Shown: positions 36,025 to 45,082 of the stretch, one piece after another
Layout: each line of letters starts with the position of its first letter
Numbering within the stretch: position 1 is the first letter of the stretch
Origin: CAYZJB01 sp964478735
GTDB lineage: Bacteria > CLD3 > SB21
Assembly (NCBI GenBank): GCA_964478735.1
Contig: CAYZJB010000003.1
Span: 30,006-94,005 of the forward strand
Length of the DNA: 64,000 nt
Direction: 5' to 3'
Made by a program: the position numbers and the translations under genes
Notes under the pieces: model-generated
What the model was told of the DNA's origin: nothing
Seen by the model: only the letters and a program-made list of their open reading frames with translations
Database searches by the model: none

Positions 36025-36386
36025 AATCTCTGTGGTTTCTGACGTTACTGCTCTTGACGGCTTGCGGGCAGACGGCCCGAACGGTGGTGTACAGCGATAG
36101 TACTTTTGACAAACTGTCGTCCCGGAGAAACGTGCGCGTCACGTTCATCGACGGAACGGTAGTCCAGTTTTATAAAATCGAAGTCGTAAAAGTCGACGCA
36201 ACGCATATTTACGCCCGTTGCTGGGAAAAGGAAGGGAGCGACGCCGCGGATTATAAATTTTTAAAGTCCGATGTCGTCATCGAAAGTGTCGAATTCAGCA
36301 CTTCCCGGACGCTATCGTACGTTGCCGGCATCGCGTTGTCCATTGGAATTCTTTTCCTGCTTCAAAGAATCATCTATGGCGGATAA
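36021..36386 (+). CDS. Small lipoprotein with C-terminal membrane span, function unknown
   Basis: 121 residues from the ATG at 36021 (four-base overlap with the previous stop). The signal ends LLLLTAC-G, a lipobox. The body (VRVTFIDGTVVQFYKIEVVKVDATHIYA) is a short beta-rich domain, and a hydrophobic segment at about 98-116 is followed by YGG. A protein with both a lipid anchor and a C-terminal span is uncommon. I do not recognise the family. The 3' end overlaps the methyltransferase by 11 bases. Confidence 0.6.
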   Translation: MKSLWFLTLLLLTACGQTARTVVYSDSTFDKLSSRRNVRVTFIDGTVVQFYKIEVVKVDATHIYARCWEKEGSDAADYKFLKSDVVIESVEFSTSRTLSYVAGIALSIGILFLLQRIIYGG

Positions 36387-37326
36387 AACCGGTGAACGCC
36401 AGGCGCTGGCCCCGCAGGTCGAATTTGAATACGTTCGCTGTCCCGTCTGCGACCATGACGAGTCGTCGATCCGATATTCGTTTGCAGACGCGTACGGTGC
36501 CTACGGTCTGGTGCGTTGCAATGCCTGCGGACATGAATTCCTGAATCCGAGACCCACACGAGGTTCCATTGGCATTTATTATTCGGCGGAGGCGTATCGG
36601 CCGTTTTTGAGTTCGTCGCGCCGGAAATCGATGACGGACCGGGTGTACGCGACCGTTCGAAAATTTTCGGTCCGGTGGAAACGGAGACAGATCGAACGTC
36701 AACAGAAGCGAGGAAGCGTACTGGATCTGGGATGCGGAACAGGTGAATTTTTGGACGAGATGCGACGGGCCGGGTGGAAAGCTACCGGGTTGGAGCCCTC
36801 GTTAGAGGCGGTGAAACACGGGCGCGAGGAACTGGGATTGGATATCATCCATGCCCATGTCGACGAGCCGCCGTTATTGGATCGGCAATTCGACGTGATC
36901 ACGATGTGGCACGCACTGGAACATGTTCATCGTCTTCATCCGGCGCTCCGCTGGATCTACGACACGCTCAAACCGGATGGACGCTTCTACGTCGCCGTAC
37001 CAAACATGACCGGTTTTGACGGAATGTTTTACGGCAAACACTGGATCGCTTTGGACCCACCCCGGCACTTGCATCATTTTTCGCATCACTCAATGGAAAG
37101 ATTGATGGAGCAGCATGGGTTTAACCTTCATTCCATGCGACAGATCCCACTGGATACCCTTTTCAATGTCGGTATGAGCGAAACGGCGCTGATGAAATCC
37201 AGGTCGTTTTTATACTGGCCGTGGATATTGATCCGTGTCGGTTTTATCACGCTGGTCAGCCTCGTACGGGGAACCCGGCCAGGACGAAGTTCGACCGTTT
37301 TGTACGAGATCCGAAAGGTTCAATGA
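36376..37326 (+). CDS. SAM-dependent class I methyltransferase with N-terminal zinc-ribbon-like cysteines
   Basis: 316 residues from the ATG at 36376. CPVCDHD and CNACGHEF (residues about 20-55) form a four-cysteine pair. VLDLGCGTGEFLDEM is the SAM-binding motif I, and ITMWHALEHVHRL follows as motif IV. GRFYVAVPNMTGF and a C-terminal half with HHFSHHSMERLMEQHGF match the UbiE/Coq-like methyltransferases frequent in surface-glycan and small-molecule pathways. The acceptor is unknown. A weak C-terminal hydrophobic stretch could attach it to the membrane. mutL starts inside its stop (ATGA). Confidence 0.88.
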   Translation: MADKTGERQALAPQVEFEYVRCPVCDHDESSIRYSFADAYGAYGLVRCNACGHEFLNPRPTRGSIGIYYSAEAYRPFLSSSRRKSMTDRVYATVRKFSVRWKRRQIERQQKRGSVLDLGCGTGEFLDEMRRAGWKATGLEPSLEAVKHGREELGLDIIHAHVDEPPLLDRQFDVITMWHALEHVHRLHPALRWIYDTLKPDGRFYVAVPNMTGFDGMFYGKHWIALDPPRHLHHFSHHSMERLMEQHGFNLHSMRQIPLDTLFNVGMSETALMKSRSFLYWPWILIRVGFITLVSLVRGTRPGRSSTVLYEIRKVQ

Positions 37327-39089
37327 ACAATCGTATTCAAATCCTGCCGGAGCATGTGGCCAATCGCATCGCGGCCGGCGAAGTGGTGGAGCGGCCGGCA
37401 TCGGTCGTCAAAGAGCTGGTCGAAAACGCCATCGATGCTGGAGCCGATGAAATCGTCATCCATCTCAAAAACGGCGGCCGCAACCTCGTTCAGGTGATCG
37501 ACAATGGATGCGGAATGAATCACGACGATGCGATCCTTTGTCTGGAGCGTCACGCCACGAGCAAGATTGCGGACTGGGCCGACCTGCTCAAAGTGAGGAG
37601 TTTTGGTTTTCGGGGGGAAGCGCTGGCGAGTATCGCTTCCGTGAGCGACACGGAAATCAAAACCAAAACGGCGGAAGCGGACGTGGCCACCGTGGTGAGA
37701 ACTCATGGAGGACGGATTTCCGATGTAACGCAGGAAGCCGGACTCGTCGGAACGACGATATCGGTGAAGAATCTGTTTCATACGGTTCCGGCCCGCAAAA
37801 ATTTTTTAAAGACATCCAACACCGAATTCCGCTATGCGGCCAACACGGTCAAGCGGTTTGCAGCGGCCTATCCGGAGATTGAGTTTACCCTCCTGCATGA
37901 CGATGAAAAGGTGTTTCAATTACGGAAATCCGATCTCGCCCAACGTCTTGAAAAAGTGATCGGACGCGACGTCATGGCATCGACGCTTCCGGTCGAGCAT
38001 GCGTCCGGTACATGGCACCTGAAAGGCTACATCAGCAAGCCCGGCTTTTCGTTCAAAACGAGAGGCGACCAGTACTTGTTTATCAACGGGCGCCCGGTGA
38101 CGAGCCGGTCGGTCAATTACGCCGTCTTTTCCGCCTACGGACATTCGATTCCGAGAGGGGACAAACCGTTTTTTGTTCTTTTTTTGCAATGCGATCCGGA
38201 AGCATTCGACGTCAATGTGCATCCAACCAAGGCCGAGATCAAGTTTCGTGACGAACAACTTTTCTATCGGTTTTTTTATCATGCGGTCCACGACGCGATG
38301 AATACCGACGCGTTGATTCCGACGTTGTCCGGTCCGACGTCGCAGGAGTTTTTATCCACGGTGACGCAGGAAAGTCTCGTTTCCGATTCGCCGTTGAACC
38401 TGCGGGTTACTCACGATGAAGAACGGTCGACGGTTGAATTTGGGTCAGCAGGAACGGCCGAGGCGGCCGGATCAAAAACGATGGTCCAGCAACAACTGAC
38501 CCAACGTCCCTCGGTCCAGGTTGACAATCTTGTATGGCAACTGCACAACCGGTACATCATTTCCCAGATCCGAAGCGGCCTGGCGATCATCGATCAGCAC
38601 GTCGCCCATGAAAGGATTTTGTACGAAAAAGCCCTGGACGCTTTTGAAAACACACCGATGTTCTCGCAGCAACTGTTATTTCCGCAAACGATCGAAATGT
38701 CACACGAAGAATTCAGCATCGTCGAGCCACTCCTGCCTTTACTTGAGAAACTCGGTTTTGTGATCAAGATTTTCGGGAAACGTACGTTGATCGTCGAAGC
38801 CGTCCCGGCCGACGTCCGCCTCGGAAACGAGCAAAAGATTATCCGCGATATGATCGAGTACTATGCGGAAAACCAGGAATCGGCGCTCGACCCTCGCGAC
38901 AATCTGGCCAAATCGTTTTCGTGCAAATCCGCGATCAAATCGGGAGACCCGCTGACCATCGAGGAGATGAACGGTCTCATCGATCAATTGTTCGCGACAA
39001 AGTTTCCGTACGTCTGTCCCCACGGCCGTCCGATTATCATCCAATTATCGCTGGATGAATTGGACAAGCGGTTTATGAGAACCCCATGA
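37323..39089 (+). CDS. mutL: DNA mismatch repair protein MutL (endonuclease type)
   Basis: 588 residues from the ATG at 37323; an in-frame extension to 37221 is inside the methyltransferase. The GHKL ATPase motifs ENAIDAGA, DNGCGM, RHATSKI and GFRGEALASI lie in the first 110 residues. The C-terminus carries the metal-dependent endonuclease signature at about 424-435 (DQHVAHERILYE; the usual DQHAx2Ex4E), then SCKSAIKSGD and CPHGRP. This MutL should therefore nick DNA itself, as in bacteria lacking MutH. miaA follows with a four-base overlap, a frequent mutL-miaA arrangement. Confidence 0.97.
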   Translation: MNNRIQILPEHVANRIAAGEVVERPASVVKELVENAIDAGADEIVIHLKNGGRNLVQVIDNGCGMNHDDAILCLERHATSKIADWADLLKVRSFGFRGEALASIASVSDTEIKTKTAEADVATVVRTHGGRISDVTQEAGLVGTTISVKNLFHTVPARKNFLKTSNTEFRYAANTVKRFAAAYPEIEFTLLHDDEKVFQLRKSDLAQRLEKVIGRDVMASTLPVEHASGTWHLKGYISKPGFSFKTRGDQYLFINGRPVTSRSVNYAVFSAYGHSIPRGDKPFFVLFLQCDPEAFDVNVHPTKAEIKFRDEQLFYRFFYHAVHDAMNTDALIPTLSGPTSQEFLSTVTQESLVSDSPLNLRVTHDEERSTVEFGSAGTAEAAGSKTMVQQQLTQRPSVQVDNLVWQLHNRYIISQIRSGLAIIDQHVAHERILYEKALDAFENTPMFSQQLLFPQTIEMSHEEFSIVEPLLPLLEKLGFVIKIFGKRTLIVEAVPADVRLGNEQKIIRDMIEYYAENQESALDPRDNLAKSFSCKSAIKSGDPLTIEEMNGLIDQLFATKFPYVCPHGRPIIIQLSLDELDKRFMRTP

Positions 39090-40003
39090 TACCCCCCGTC
39101 GTCGTTCTCGCCGGGCCAACCGGCGTCGGTAAAACGGCGATTTCCATCCCGCTGGCGCGTCACCTCAATGCGCAGATCATTTCGGCAGATTCCCGTCAGA
39201 TTTACCGCCATATGGATATTGCGACGGCCAAACCGTCGCAAACAGACATGCAATCGGTGCCACATCATCTGATTGATGTTGTCAATCCGGATGAGACGTA
39301 TTCAGCCGGACAATTTGGTGCTACCGCGAGGGAAATACTGGATAACACGGATTCAAAGTTCATGATTATTGGAGGATCAGGACTTTATATTAAAGCAATA
39401 GTTGAAGGTCTTACCCACGGCATTCCGAAAGATGAAATCACCAGGAAAACGATTCGAGATGAAATGGCGAGCAGAGGAATGACTGCCGTCTATGATGATC
39501 TCCAGGCGGTCGATCCTGAGAGTGCTGCCCGGATTTCACCAAACGATGCGCGTCGGATCGAGCGTGCACTGGAAGTATACCGACTCACGGGAATTCCGTT
39601 GAGCAGGTGGCATGAGGAGCGGCGTAGTGAAGAAATTCCGTCGATATGGATAGGCCTGACGTGTGATCGGAATGAACTCTACCGTCGAATTGAATTACGT
39701 ATCGACCGGATGATGGAAAACGACGCCGTTGTCGAAGAGACGAAGCGTCTGCTTGCCATGGGATTTTCATCAAACCTGATTTCAATGGAGGGCCTCGGCT
39801 ATCGTGACATCGTCGCGTATCTCAACGGTCAAATGTCGCGTAAGGACATGATTCGGAGATTCAAACAAGACTCACGGAATTACGCAAAGCGGCAATTGAC
39901 GTGGTTTCGAAAAGAAAAAAAAATCCACTGGATCGACACGACCCAGTGGAATCCCGATACGATCATCCAATCGGCTTTATCGGTTATCGAGTCGTCTTAC
40001 TGA
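39086..40003 (+). CDS. miaA: tRNA dimethylallyltransferase MiaA
   Basis: 305 residues. GPTGVGKTAIS is the P-loop; ISADSRQIYRHMDIATAKPS binds the tRNA and substrate, followed by PHHLIDV. GGSGLYIKAIVEGL, FVG-type segments near the middle and YAKRQLTWFR at the C-terminus are all typical. The enzyme adds dimethylallyl to A37 of tRNAs that read UNN codons. It ends seven bases inside the convergent cyclophilin gene, so the two transcripts overlap without an obvious terminator. Confidence 0.97.
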   Translation: MIPPVVVLAGPTGVGKTAISIPLARHLNAQIISADSRQIYRHMDIATAKPSQTDMQSVPHHLIDVVNPDETYSAGQFGATAREILDNTDSKFMIIGGSGLYIKAIVEGLTHGIPKDEITRKTIRDEMASRGMTAVYDDLQAVDPESAARISPNDARRIERALEVYRLTGIPLSRWHEERRSEEIPSIWIGLTCDRNELYRRIELRIDRMMENDAVVEETKRLLAMGFSSNLISMEGLGYRDIVAYLNGQMSRKDMIRRFKQDSRNYAKRQLTWFRKEKKIHWIDTTQWNPDTIIQSALSVIESSY

Positions 40004-40713
40004 TATTCCATGACTTCCATCTTGGTCAGGCTCACGCTCTGGATGACCACATTTTCCATCGGCCGGTCGCGAGCGTCCTTTTGAACTCGGGCGATCCGGT
40101 CGACCACGTCCATGCCCGAGATCACTTCTCCGTAAACCGTGTAATCGCCGTCGAGAAAGGGAGTTCCTCCAATCGTGGTGTACAGCGTCGTCTGTTCTTC
40201 ATTGAAGGTTTTGCCCGTACGAGCCTCAAGGTTTTTGAGATTATTCAGGGGCATGGCTCCGGCGTTTACGATGTAAAACTGGCTGCCGCTGGACGCCTTC
40301 TGAGGATTCATCTGATCCGGGAGCCGCGCAGCCGCAAGCGCGCCACGCTTGTGATACCGTTTGATTTCCGCAGGTATTGTGTACCCCGGACCGCCCTGAC
40401 CGTCATTGGCAGGATCGCCGTCCTTGCTGTTAGGGTCGCCTCCCTGGATCATGAACCCGTCGATCACGCGATGAAACGTCGTTCCGTTATAAAATCCCTC
40501 CAACGTGAGCTTCTTGAAATTGGCGACATGCTGCGGCGCGTCCTTTTCATAGAAATTGATCGTAATCGATCCCATCGACGTCTGGATGACGGCGACTTCT
40601 TTTTCGACTTTCACGAGGGTCGGGACTTTCTTTTCCTGACCGCAGGCGACGACACTCATCGACGCCATCATAACCGCCAGACGCAGCGATGAACTGCAAT
40701 TGAGCTTGAACAA
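39997..40713 (-). CDS. Cyclophilin-type peptidyl-prolyl isomerase, lipoprotein
   Basis: 238 residues. The start is TTG at 40713, strongly supported by AGGAGG five bases upstream. The signal ends MSVVAC-G (lipobox), predicting a lipid-anchored periplasmic enzyme. The cyclophilin core has FYEKDAPQHVANF, TFHRVIDGFMIQGGDP (catalytic Arg), GSQFYI and TPFLDGDYTVYGEVISGMDVVDRI. A linker-like insertion with PANDGQGGPGY replaces the common loop. It assists proline isomerisation of exported proteins. It is a single-gene unit, divergent from the NHL-like gene with only 29 bases between the start codons. Confidence 0.93.
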   Translation of the reverse strand: MFKLNCSSSLRLAVMMASMSVVACGQEKKVPTLVKVEKEVAVIQTSMGSITINFYEKDAPQHVANFKKLTLEGFYNGTTFHRVIDGFMIQGGDPNSKDGDPANDGQGGPGYTIPAEIKRYHKRGALAAARLPDQMNPQKASSGSQFYIVNAGAMPLNNLKNLEARTGKTFNEEQTTLYTTIGGTPFLDGDYTVYGEVISGMDVVDRIARVQKDARDRPMENVVIQSVSLTKMEVMEYQ

Positions 40714-40742
40714 GGATACCTCCTTTAGTACGTTGACCTAAA

Positions 40743-41645
40743 ATGATTTGGAAAAATCGGGTGAATATAGCGGGGTCGTTCGTTTTTATCCAGTTCATTT
40801 GTCTCTCGGTTGCCGCGCAAACCATCCGTATCGAATTCAAATCCGTGCAAACCGTTGATGCCGTTCCGGCGGTCACGAATCCGGTCGCATTTTGTGTCGG
40901 GCTCGACCGTTCGATCTACGTCGCCGACGCGGGCCGCGAACGGATCGTCCGTATCGACTCAGCGGGAACAGGGTTTTTGCAAATCGGCCGCCTGGGCTTT
41001 CGGGACGATGAGTTTGACGGGCTGCTGGACATCCACACGTCCGATGGGTTGAACCTGTACGCCGTCGATTCCCGGAACCGCCGTATCCAACGGTACGGAC
41101 GGCGCCTCGAGTTGATTGCGTCCGTACGCGATGCCGACGTTGCCCGTGGCGTATACGACAAATCGCCCGTCCCGTTGAAACTCGGGCTTCCCGTCGCGCT
41201 GACGGTATCGCCGCTCGGTGACCTGTTTCTTATCGACGATCAATTGGGAGAGATCGTCAGAGTCAATCGGCAGGCCCGCGCCGATTTTCGTTTCGGGGGC
41301 GTGTCGTCCCATGCCGGACGTCTTCGCAAACCGCACCGGATCGCCTCGTCCGGAACGCGGATCGCGGTTGCGGATGAAGAGGGAGTGGCCCTGTTCGATT
41401 ACTTCGGTCGATTTTTGCGTCGTATCGACGAATCCTACGGACGTCCTTGTGACGTCGCGATCGACCGCCGGAATCGCATGTGGATCCTGTATCCGTCGGC
41501 CTGGACCTGTGTCGACGATGCAGGAAATCGGCTCGGAAGCTGGCCCAATGATGAAAATTTTATTGCATTGGAAACCGACACCGACCTTTACTTGCTGGCC
41601 AATCGACCGGCACGGATCGTAACGTACACGATTTTGACGCCCTGA
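40743..41645 (+). CDS. Secreted NHL/SMP-30-like beta-propeller protein
   Basis: 300 residues. A signal peptide (about 1-25, ending SVAAQ) precedes blades with the NHL-like pattern: RSIYVADAGRERIVRIDSAG, LNLYAVDSRNRRIQRYG, GDLFLIDDQLGEIVRVNR, TRIAVADEEGVALFDYFG and RMWILYPSAW. Such propellers bind partners and rarely have catalytic activity. Its stop overlaps the start of the 1,145-residue protein by one base (TGATG), so the two are translated together; a role in exporting or scaffolding that protein is inferred. Confidence 0.78.
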   Translation: MIWKNRVNIAGSFVFIQFICLSVAAQTIRIEFKSVQTVDAVPAVTNPVAFCVGLDRSIYVADAGRERIVRIDSAGTGFLQIGRLGFRDDEFDGLLDIHTSDGLNLYAVDSRNRRIQRYGRRLELIASVRDADVARGVYDKSPVPLKLGLPVALTVSPLGDLFLIDDQLGEIVRVNRQARADFRFGGVSSHAGRLRKPHRIASSGTRIAVADEEGVALFDYFGRFLRRIDESYGRPCDVAIDRRNRMWILYPSAWTCVDDAGNRLGSWPNDENFIALETDTDLYLLANRPARIVTYTILTP

Positions 41646-44600
41646 TGCGCTGGTGGTATGTTCCGGTAACTATCCTGGCGCTGGCCCGAGGGGTACACGC
41701 GCAAACGGATTCCGCGACGTTTACGCTGGACCAATCGCTTCATCAGCAGTTTCTCCAGGATTCCTCGACGAATCTTCTCAAGCGTTCGGTTACAATTGCC
41801 GGTGGTGGCCGTGTTCAACTCCCTGACAGTCTTGTGATCGACGGATCGGTACGCGTGACGTGGCACGGAATCGAACTGCCTCCGCAAGATTATGCGGTCA
41901 ACTATGCCGAGGGAACGGTCGATTTTAAAGTCGATGCGGACAGTACCGGTATTTTCGTGATCGAATATCTCGTTTTGCCCTTCGAGCTTCCTCTGCATCT
42001 TCAGAAAAATATTCTCGTTCGAACGCACAAAGACAGCATTCCGGTACTGGTACAGACGGAATCCGACGTTGATTCGTGGACGGGCCAGCTGCAAGCGTCC
42101 GGTTCCATCAGCCGTGGATTCTCGGTCGGTTCCCAGCAGGATTTTTCCCTGACCTCCGGACTCAATATCCGGATCCAGGGCAATGTTTCGGAAGATGTTT
42201 CGGTGGAAGCCGTCTTGACGGACGAAAATCTGCCCATTCAACCGGAAGGAAATACGGAGAGCATTCAAAAGATCGACGAAGTGTACGTACGCGTCAATAA
42301 AGGCACCGAATACTCGGCCATTCTGGGAGACATCCGGGCCGGTACGGAGTTTTCAGACTTTGCCCGGTATTCGCGTGAACTTCAGGGCTTGCGCCTTGAC
42401 CTCAACAAAACTCGCGTATCGGCCAAACTCAGCGTCGGAACGCCGCGCGGAAGTTTCGTTAGCAACACGTTGTCCATTACCGACGGCGTGCAAGGTCCGT
42501 ACGAACTCACCGGAAACAACGGAGAGCGGAACATCCTTGTCGTCGCCGGTTCCGAAAAAGTCTGGCTGGACGGACGGCAGCTCCGACGGGGAGACGCCAA
42601 CGATTACGTCATCGATTATGCCGTCGGCCAGATTACCTTCACCGGAGCGGTCGTCATGACGAGCGCGTCCCGCGTTGTCGTCGACTTCGAACACGCCGAG
42701 GAGTCGTTTCGCCGAAACAGTATCGGAGGAGAGACAAAATTTGAGGCTCTTCCGTGGTTGACGGTTCGAAGTGCATTTGTACGGGAAGCGGACGACCATC
42801 GCAACCCCATCGGCCTTACCCTGTCCGATCCCGTCGTGGATTCGTTGCGGCAGATCGACGACCGGCAGCTCAGCCGGCAGGGAACACGGCTCCTTGTTGA
42901 CGGGTCGTCGCGTACCGACGTCGGAAGGGGAAATTATGTCAAGATATTGGATGTCGGATCGTCGGACAGCATTTTCGTTTACGTCGGTAGTGACAGTATT
43001 GGAAATTACGATGTCCGGTTCACCGACGTTGGCATCGGTCAGGGAAGTTATATACGCGGCAACATTGTGGGCGAATTTATTTTCGTCGGCCAGGGGCTCG
43101 GTTCGTTTCTCCCGTTGGTTCCGATTTCGCTTCCTACGTCCAACCGCATGGCGGTCGTCGGATTGGATCTGCAACCGAGGAAAAACTGGGTCGTGAAGTC
43201 CGATTTCGCATTCAGTGAATTTGACCGGAATCGTTTTTCAAAGGACGATCTGACCGGCAGGGGACTGGATGCATCGACTTCCCTGCACGACCAAACGATC
43301 GGCCGCTTCGGGGCCGTCGATCTCGATTTGCGTTATCGCAGCGTGGATTCGAGTTTTCAACCGCTGGATCGCTTCAACGACGTCGAATTTGACCGTCGCT
43401 GGAACCGTCCGGTCTCGATTCAAACGGGGGAAGAACTGATGGACATGACGTTACGCTATCGGCCTCGTCCCTTCATGCAATTTTCCACGTCGCTGGGCCG
43501 GCTTGAGCAAGACGCCGGTTTTCGTTCGTTACGCCAGGGCGCCGGGATATCCATGCGCCACGATGACGATCCGAGAATGGCGTATGATTTTTATACCCTA
43601 CGCTCGACCACGCCGGACAGTGTCGATCGCCGAACGAATGTTTTTCGGGATCTTGGAATGGCCCAGTATCGGTGGAACCGCTGGCTGCCCGGCGTTGACT
43701 ACGAGAGCGAGACGGTCCGCCTTCATGTCGACAGCCTGGCGACCGGTACGTCGTATTATCAATGGCGCCCGCGACTGGATTATAAGGCCGAAGAAAGGCT
43801 GACGTTGCAGGCTTCGTACGAAGAACGATCGGAGTTTTCCGAACATTCGGAAGAAGACTCGCTGGACGGAAAAATATCGACGGCGCAAACGATCCGCTTT
43901 CAATCCGAGTACCGCGGAGATGCCTGGAAAACGTCCGCCTCGGTGTCCCGGCGGACGAAAACGTTCGCCGGAAAATTCCGCACGGCCGAAAATCTCGATA
44001 CGAAAGGGCTTCTGGTCCGAACGGCGATCGACGGCACATTGTGGGATCGATTCCTAAGTTTTCAAACGCAGTATCAGATCAGCGATGAGCAGATTCAGGA
44101 ACGAAAGCTGGTTTTTGTCGAGGTGTCACCGAATACCGGGAACTACATAAGGCTTGGACCGGACAGTTTCCGGCAAGTACCGACGGGACAGGGAAATTTT
44201 ATTCAGAGCTCGATTCGATCGAATGTTTTTTTTCCGGTGGTCGCGCTGTTGAATTCATGGCGGGTTCGCCTCGACTTTTCAAGAATTGTTGACGATTCCT
44301 CGGCAAGCGCTATCGGCCGTACGATGAGCCGGGTGTATTCCGAGACGTATCTTCGAATCGAAGACAATCAGCGGCGTCCGTCCCGGTCGTTTTACTGGCT
44401 TAATCCGTACAGCTTTCTGGATGGGGAAAGGACGCAAACCGGTAACGTGTTCGTACGACAGGATATTTTTGGAACGTCGGCGTCAAGGCGACTGACGCTG
44501 CGATTGCGCGGAGAGTTACAGAAGTCGTTGACGAGAGTCCTGCAAGACGGTCAGGAGCGTTTGACAAGAGAACGGGTTGGCGGTCTTGTCGCCTGGGAAA

Positions 44601-45082
44601 TTCACGAACGATGGAGCGCCGAATCGGACTGGCAATTCGAAAAGTTGTCGCGGCAATCGACCATTCGCATTGCAGGTATTGCCGGGGATTATTTCATCCG
44701 AAAATTACGACAGACGACAGGTTTGGCCTACTTTCCGACGCCAGAATGGCGTGTGCGGCCTGCGATCGCGACGACGATCGCAAAAGATGAAACGAGCGGC
44801 TTGCGTTTTCACGCCGTGTCCTTTATGCCTAAACTGACGTGGAGCCGCGGACTGACCGGGCAGGTCACCATGGAAATCGACGTTACACGCGCGTTTATCG
44901 GTTCCCCGATCGCACCGTTTGAATTGACGGGAGGCTATGAAAAAGGGTGGAACGTGTCGTGGATGGCGAACGGCGAGTTCCGCCTTCGAGATCATGTGTC
45001 ACTGAGCTTTTCCTATTCCGCTCGTGAGGAACGAAATTCCATCATTCATACGGCATCAGCAGAATTTCGAGCGTTTTTCTAA
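41645..45082 (+). CDS. Very large secreted beta-rich protein, probable outer-membrane barrel, function unknown
   Basis: 1,145 residues with a signal peptide (about 1-19, ending GVHAQ). Residues about 25-130 and 265-360 contain segments such as VRVTWHGIELPPQDYAVNY and VWLDGRQLRRGDANDYVIDYAVGQITF, which look like repeated Ig-like or filament-type modules seen in FCB surface proteins. The rest is a long run of amphipathic beta strands rich in R/S/D/Y. The protein ends in EFRAFF, a C-terminal aromatic typical of outer-membrane barrels. A channel or surface scaffold is likely; no enzyme motif was found. It lies directly after the NHL-like propeller and its end overlaps the convergent isomerase by four bases. 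Confidence 0.65.
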   Translation: MRWWYVPVTILALARGVHAQTDSATFTLDQSLHQQFLQDSSTNLLKRSVTIAGGGRVQLPDSLVIDGSVRVTWHGIELPPQDYAVNYAEGTVDFKVDADSTGIFVIEYLVLPFELPLHLQKNILVRTHKDSIPVLVQTESDVDSWTGQLQASGSISRGFSVGSQQDFSLTSGLNIRIQGNVSEDVSVEAVLTDENLPIQPEGNTESIQKIDEVYVRVNKGTEYSAILGDIRAGTEFSDFARYSRELQGLRLDLNKTRVSAKLSVGTPRGSFVSNTLSITDGVQGPYELTGNNGERNILVVAGSEKVWLDGRQLRRGDANDYVIDYAVGQITFTGAVVMTSASRVVVDFEHAEESFRRNSIGGETKFEALPWLTVRSAFVREADDHRNPIGLTLSDPVVDSLRQIDDRQLSRQGTRLLVDGSSRTDVGRGNYVKILDVGSSDSIFVYVGSDSIGNYDVRFTDVGIGQGSYIRGNIVGEFIFVGQGLGSFLPLVPISLPTSNRMAVVGLDLQPRKNWVVKSDFAFSEFDRNRFSKDDLTGRGLDASTSLHDQTIGRFGAVDLDLRYRSVDSSFQPLDRFNDVEFDRRWNRPVSIQTGEELMDMTLRYRPRPFMQFSTSLGRLEQDAGFRSLRQGAGISMRHDDDPRMAYDFYTLRSTTPDSVDRRTNVFRDLGMAQYRWNRWLPGVDYESETVRLHVDSLATGTSYYQWRPRLDYKAEERLTLQASYEERSEFSEHSEEDSLDGKISTAQTIRFQSEYRGDAWKTSASVSRRTKTFAGKFRTAENLDTKGLLVRTAIDGTLWDRFLSFQTQYQISDEQIQERKLVFVEVSPNTGNYIRLGPDSFRQVPTGQGNFIQSSIRSNVFFPVVALLNSWRVRLDFSRIVDDSSASAIGRTMSRVYSETYLRIEDNQRRPSRSFYWLNPYSFLDGERTQTGNVFVRQDIFGTSASRRLTLRLRGELQKSLTRVLQDGQERLTRERVGGLVAWEIHERWSAESDWQFEKLSRQSTIRIAGIAGDYFIRKLRQTTGLAYFPTPEWRVRPAIATTIAKDETSGLRFHAVSFMPKLTWSRGLTGQVTMEIDVTRAFIGSPIAPFELTGGYEKGWNVSWMANGEFRLRDHVSLSFSYSAREERNSIIHTASAEFRAFF

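Noticed and set aside
37221..37322. Upstream extension of the mutL frame
   Set aside because: It sits inside the methyltransferase gene; the ATG at 37323 matches the normal MutL start and overlaps by ATGA.
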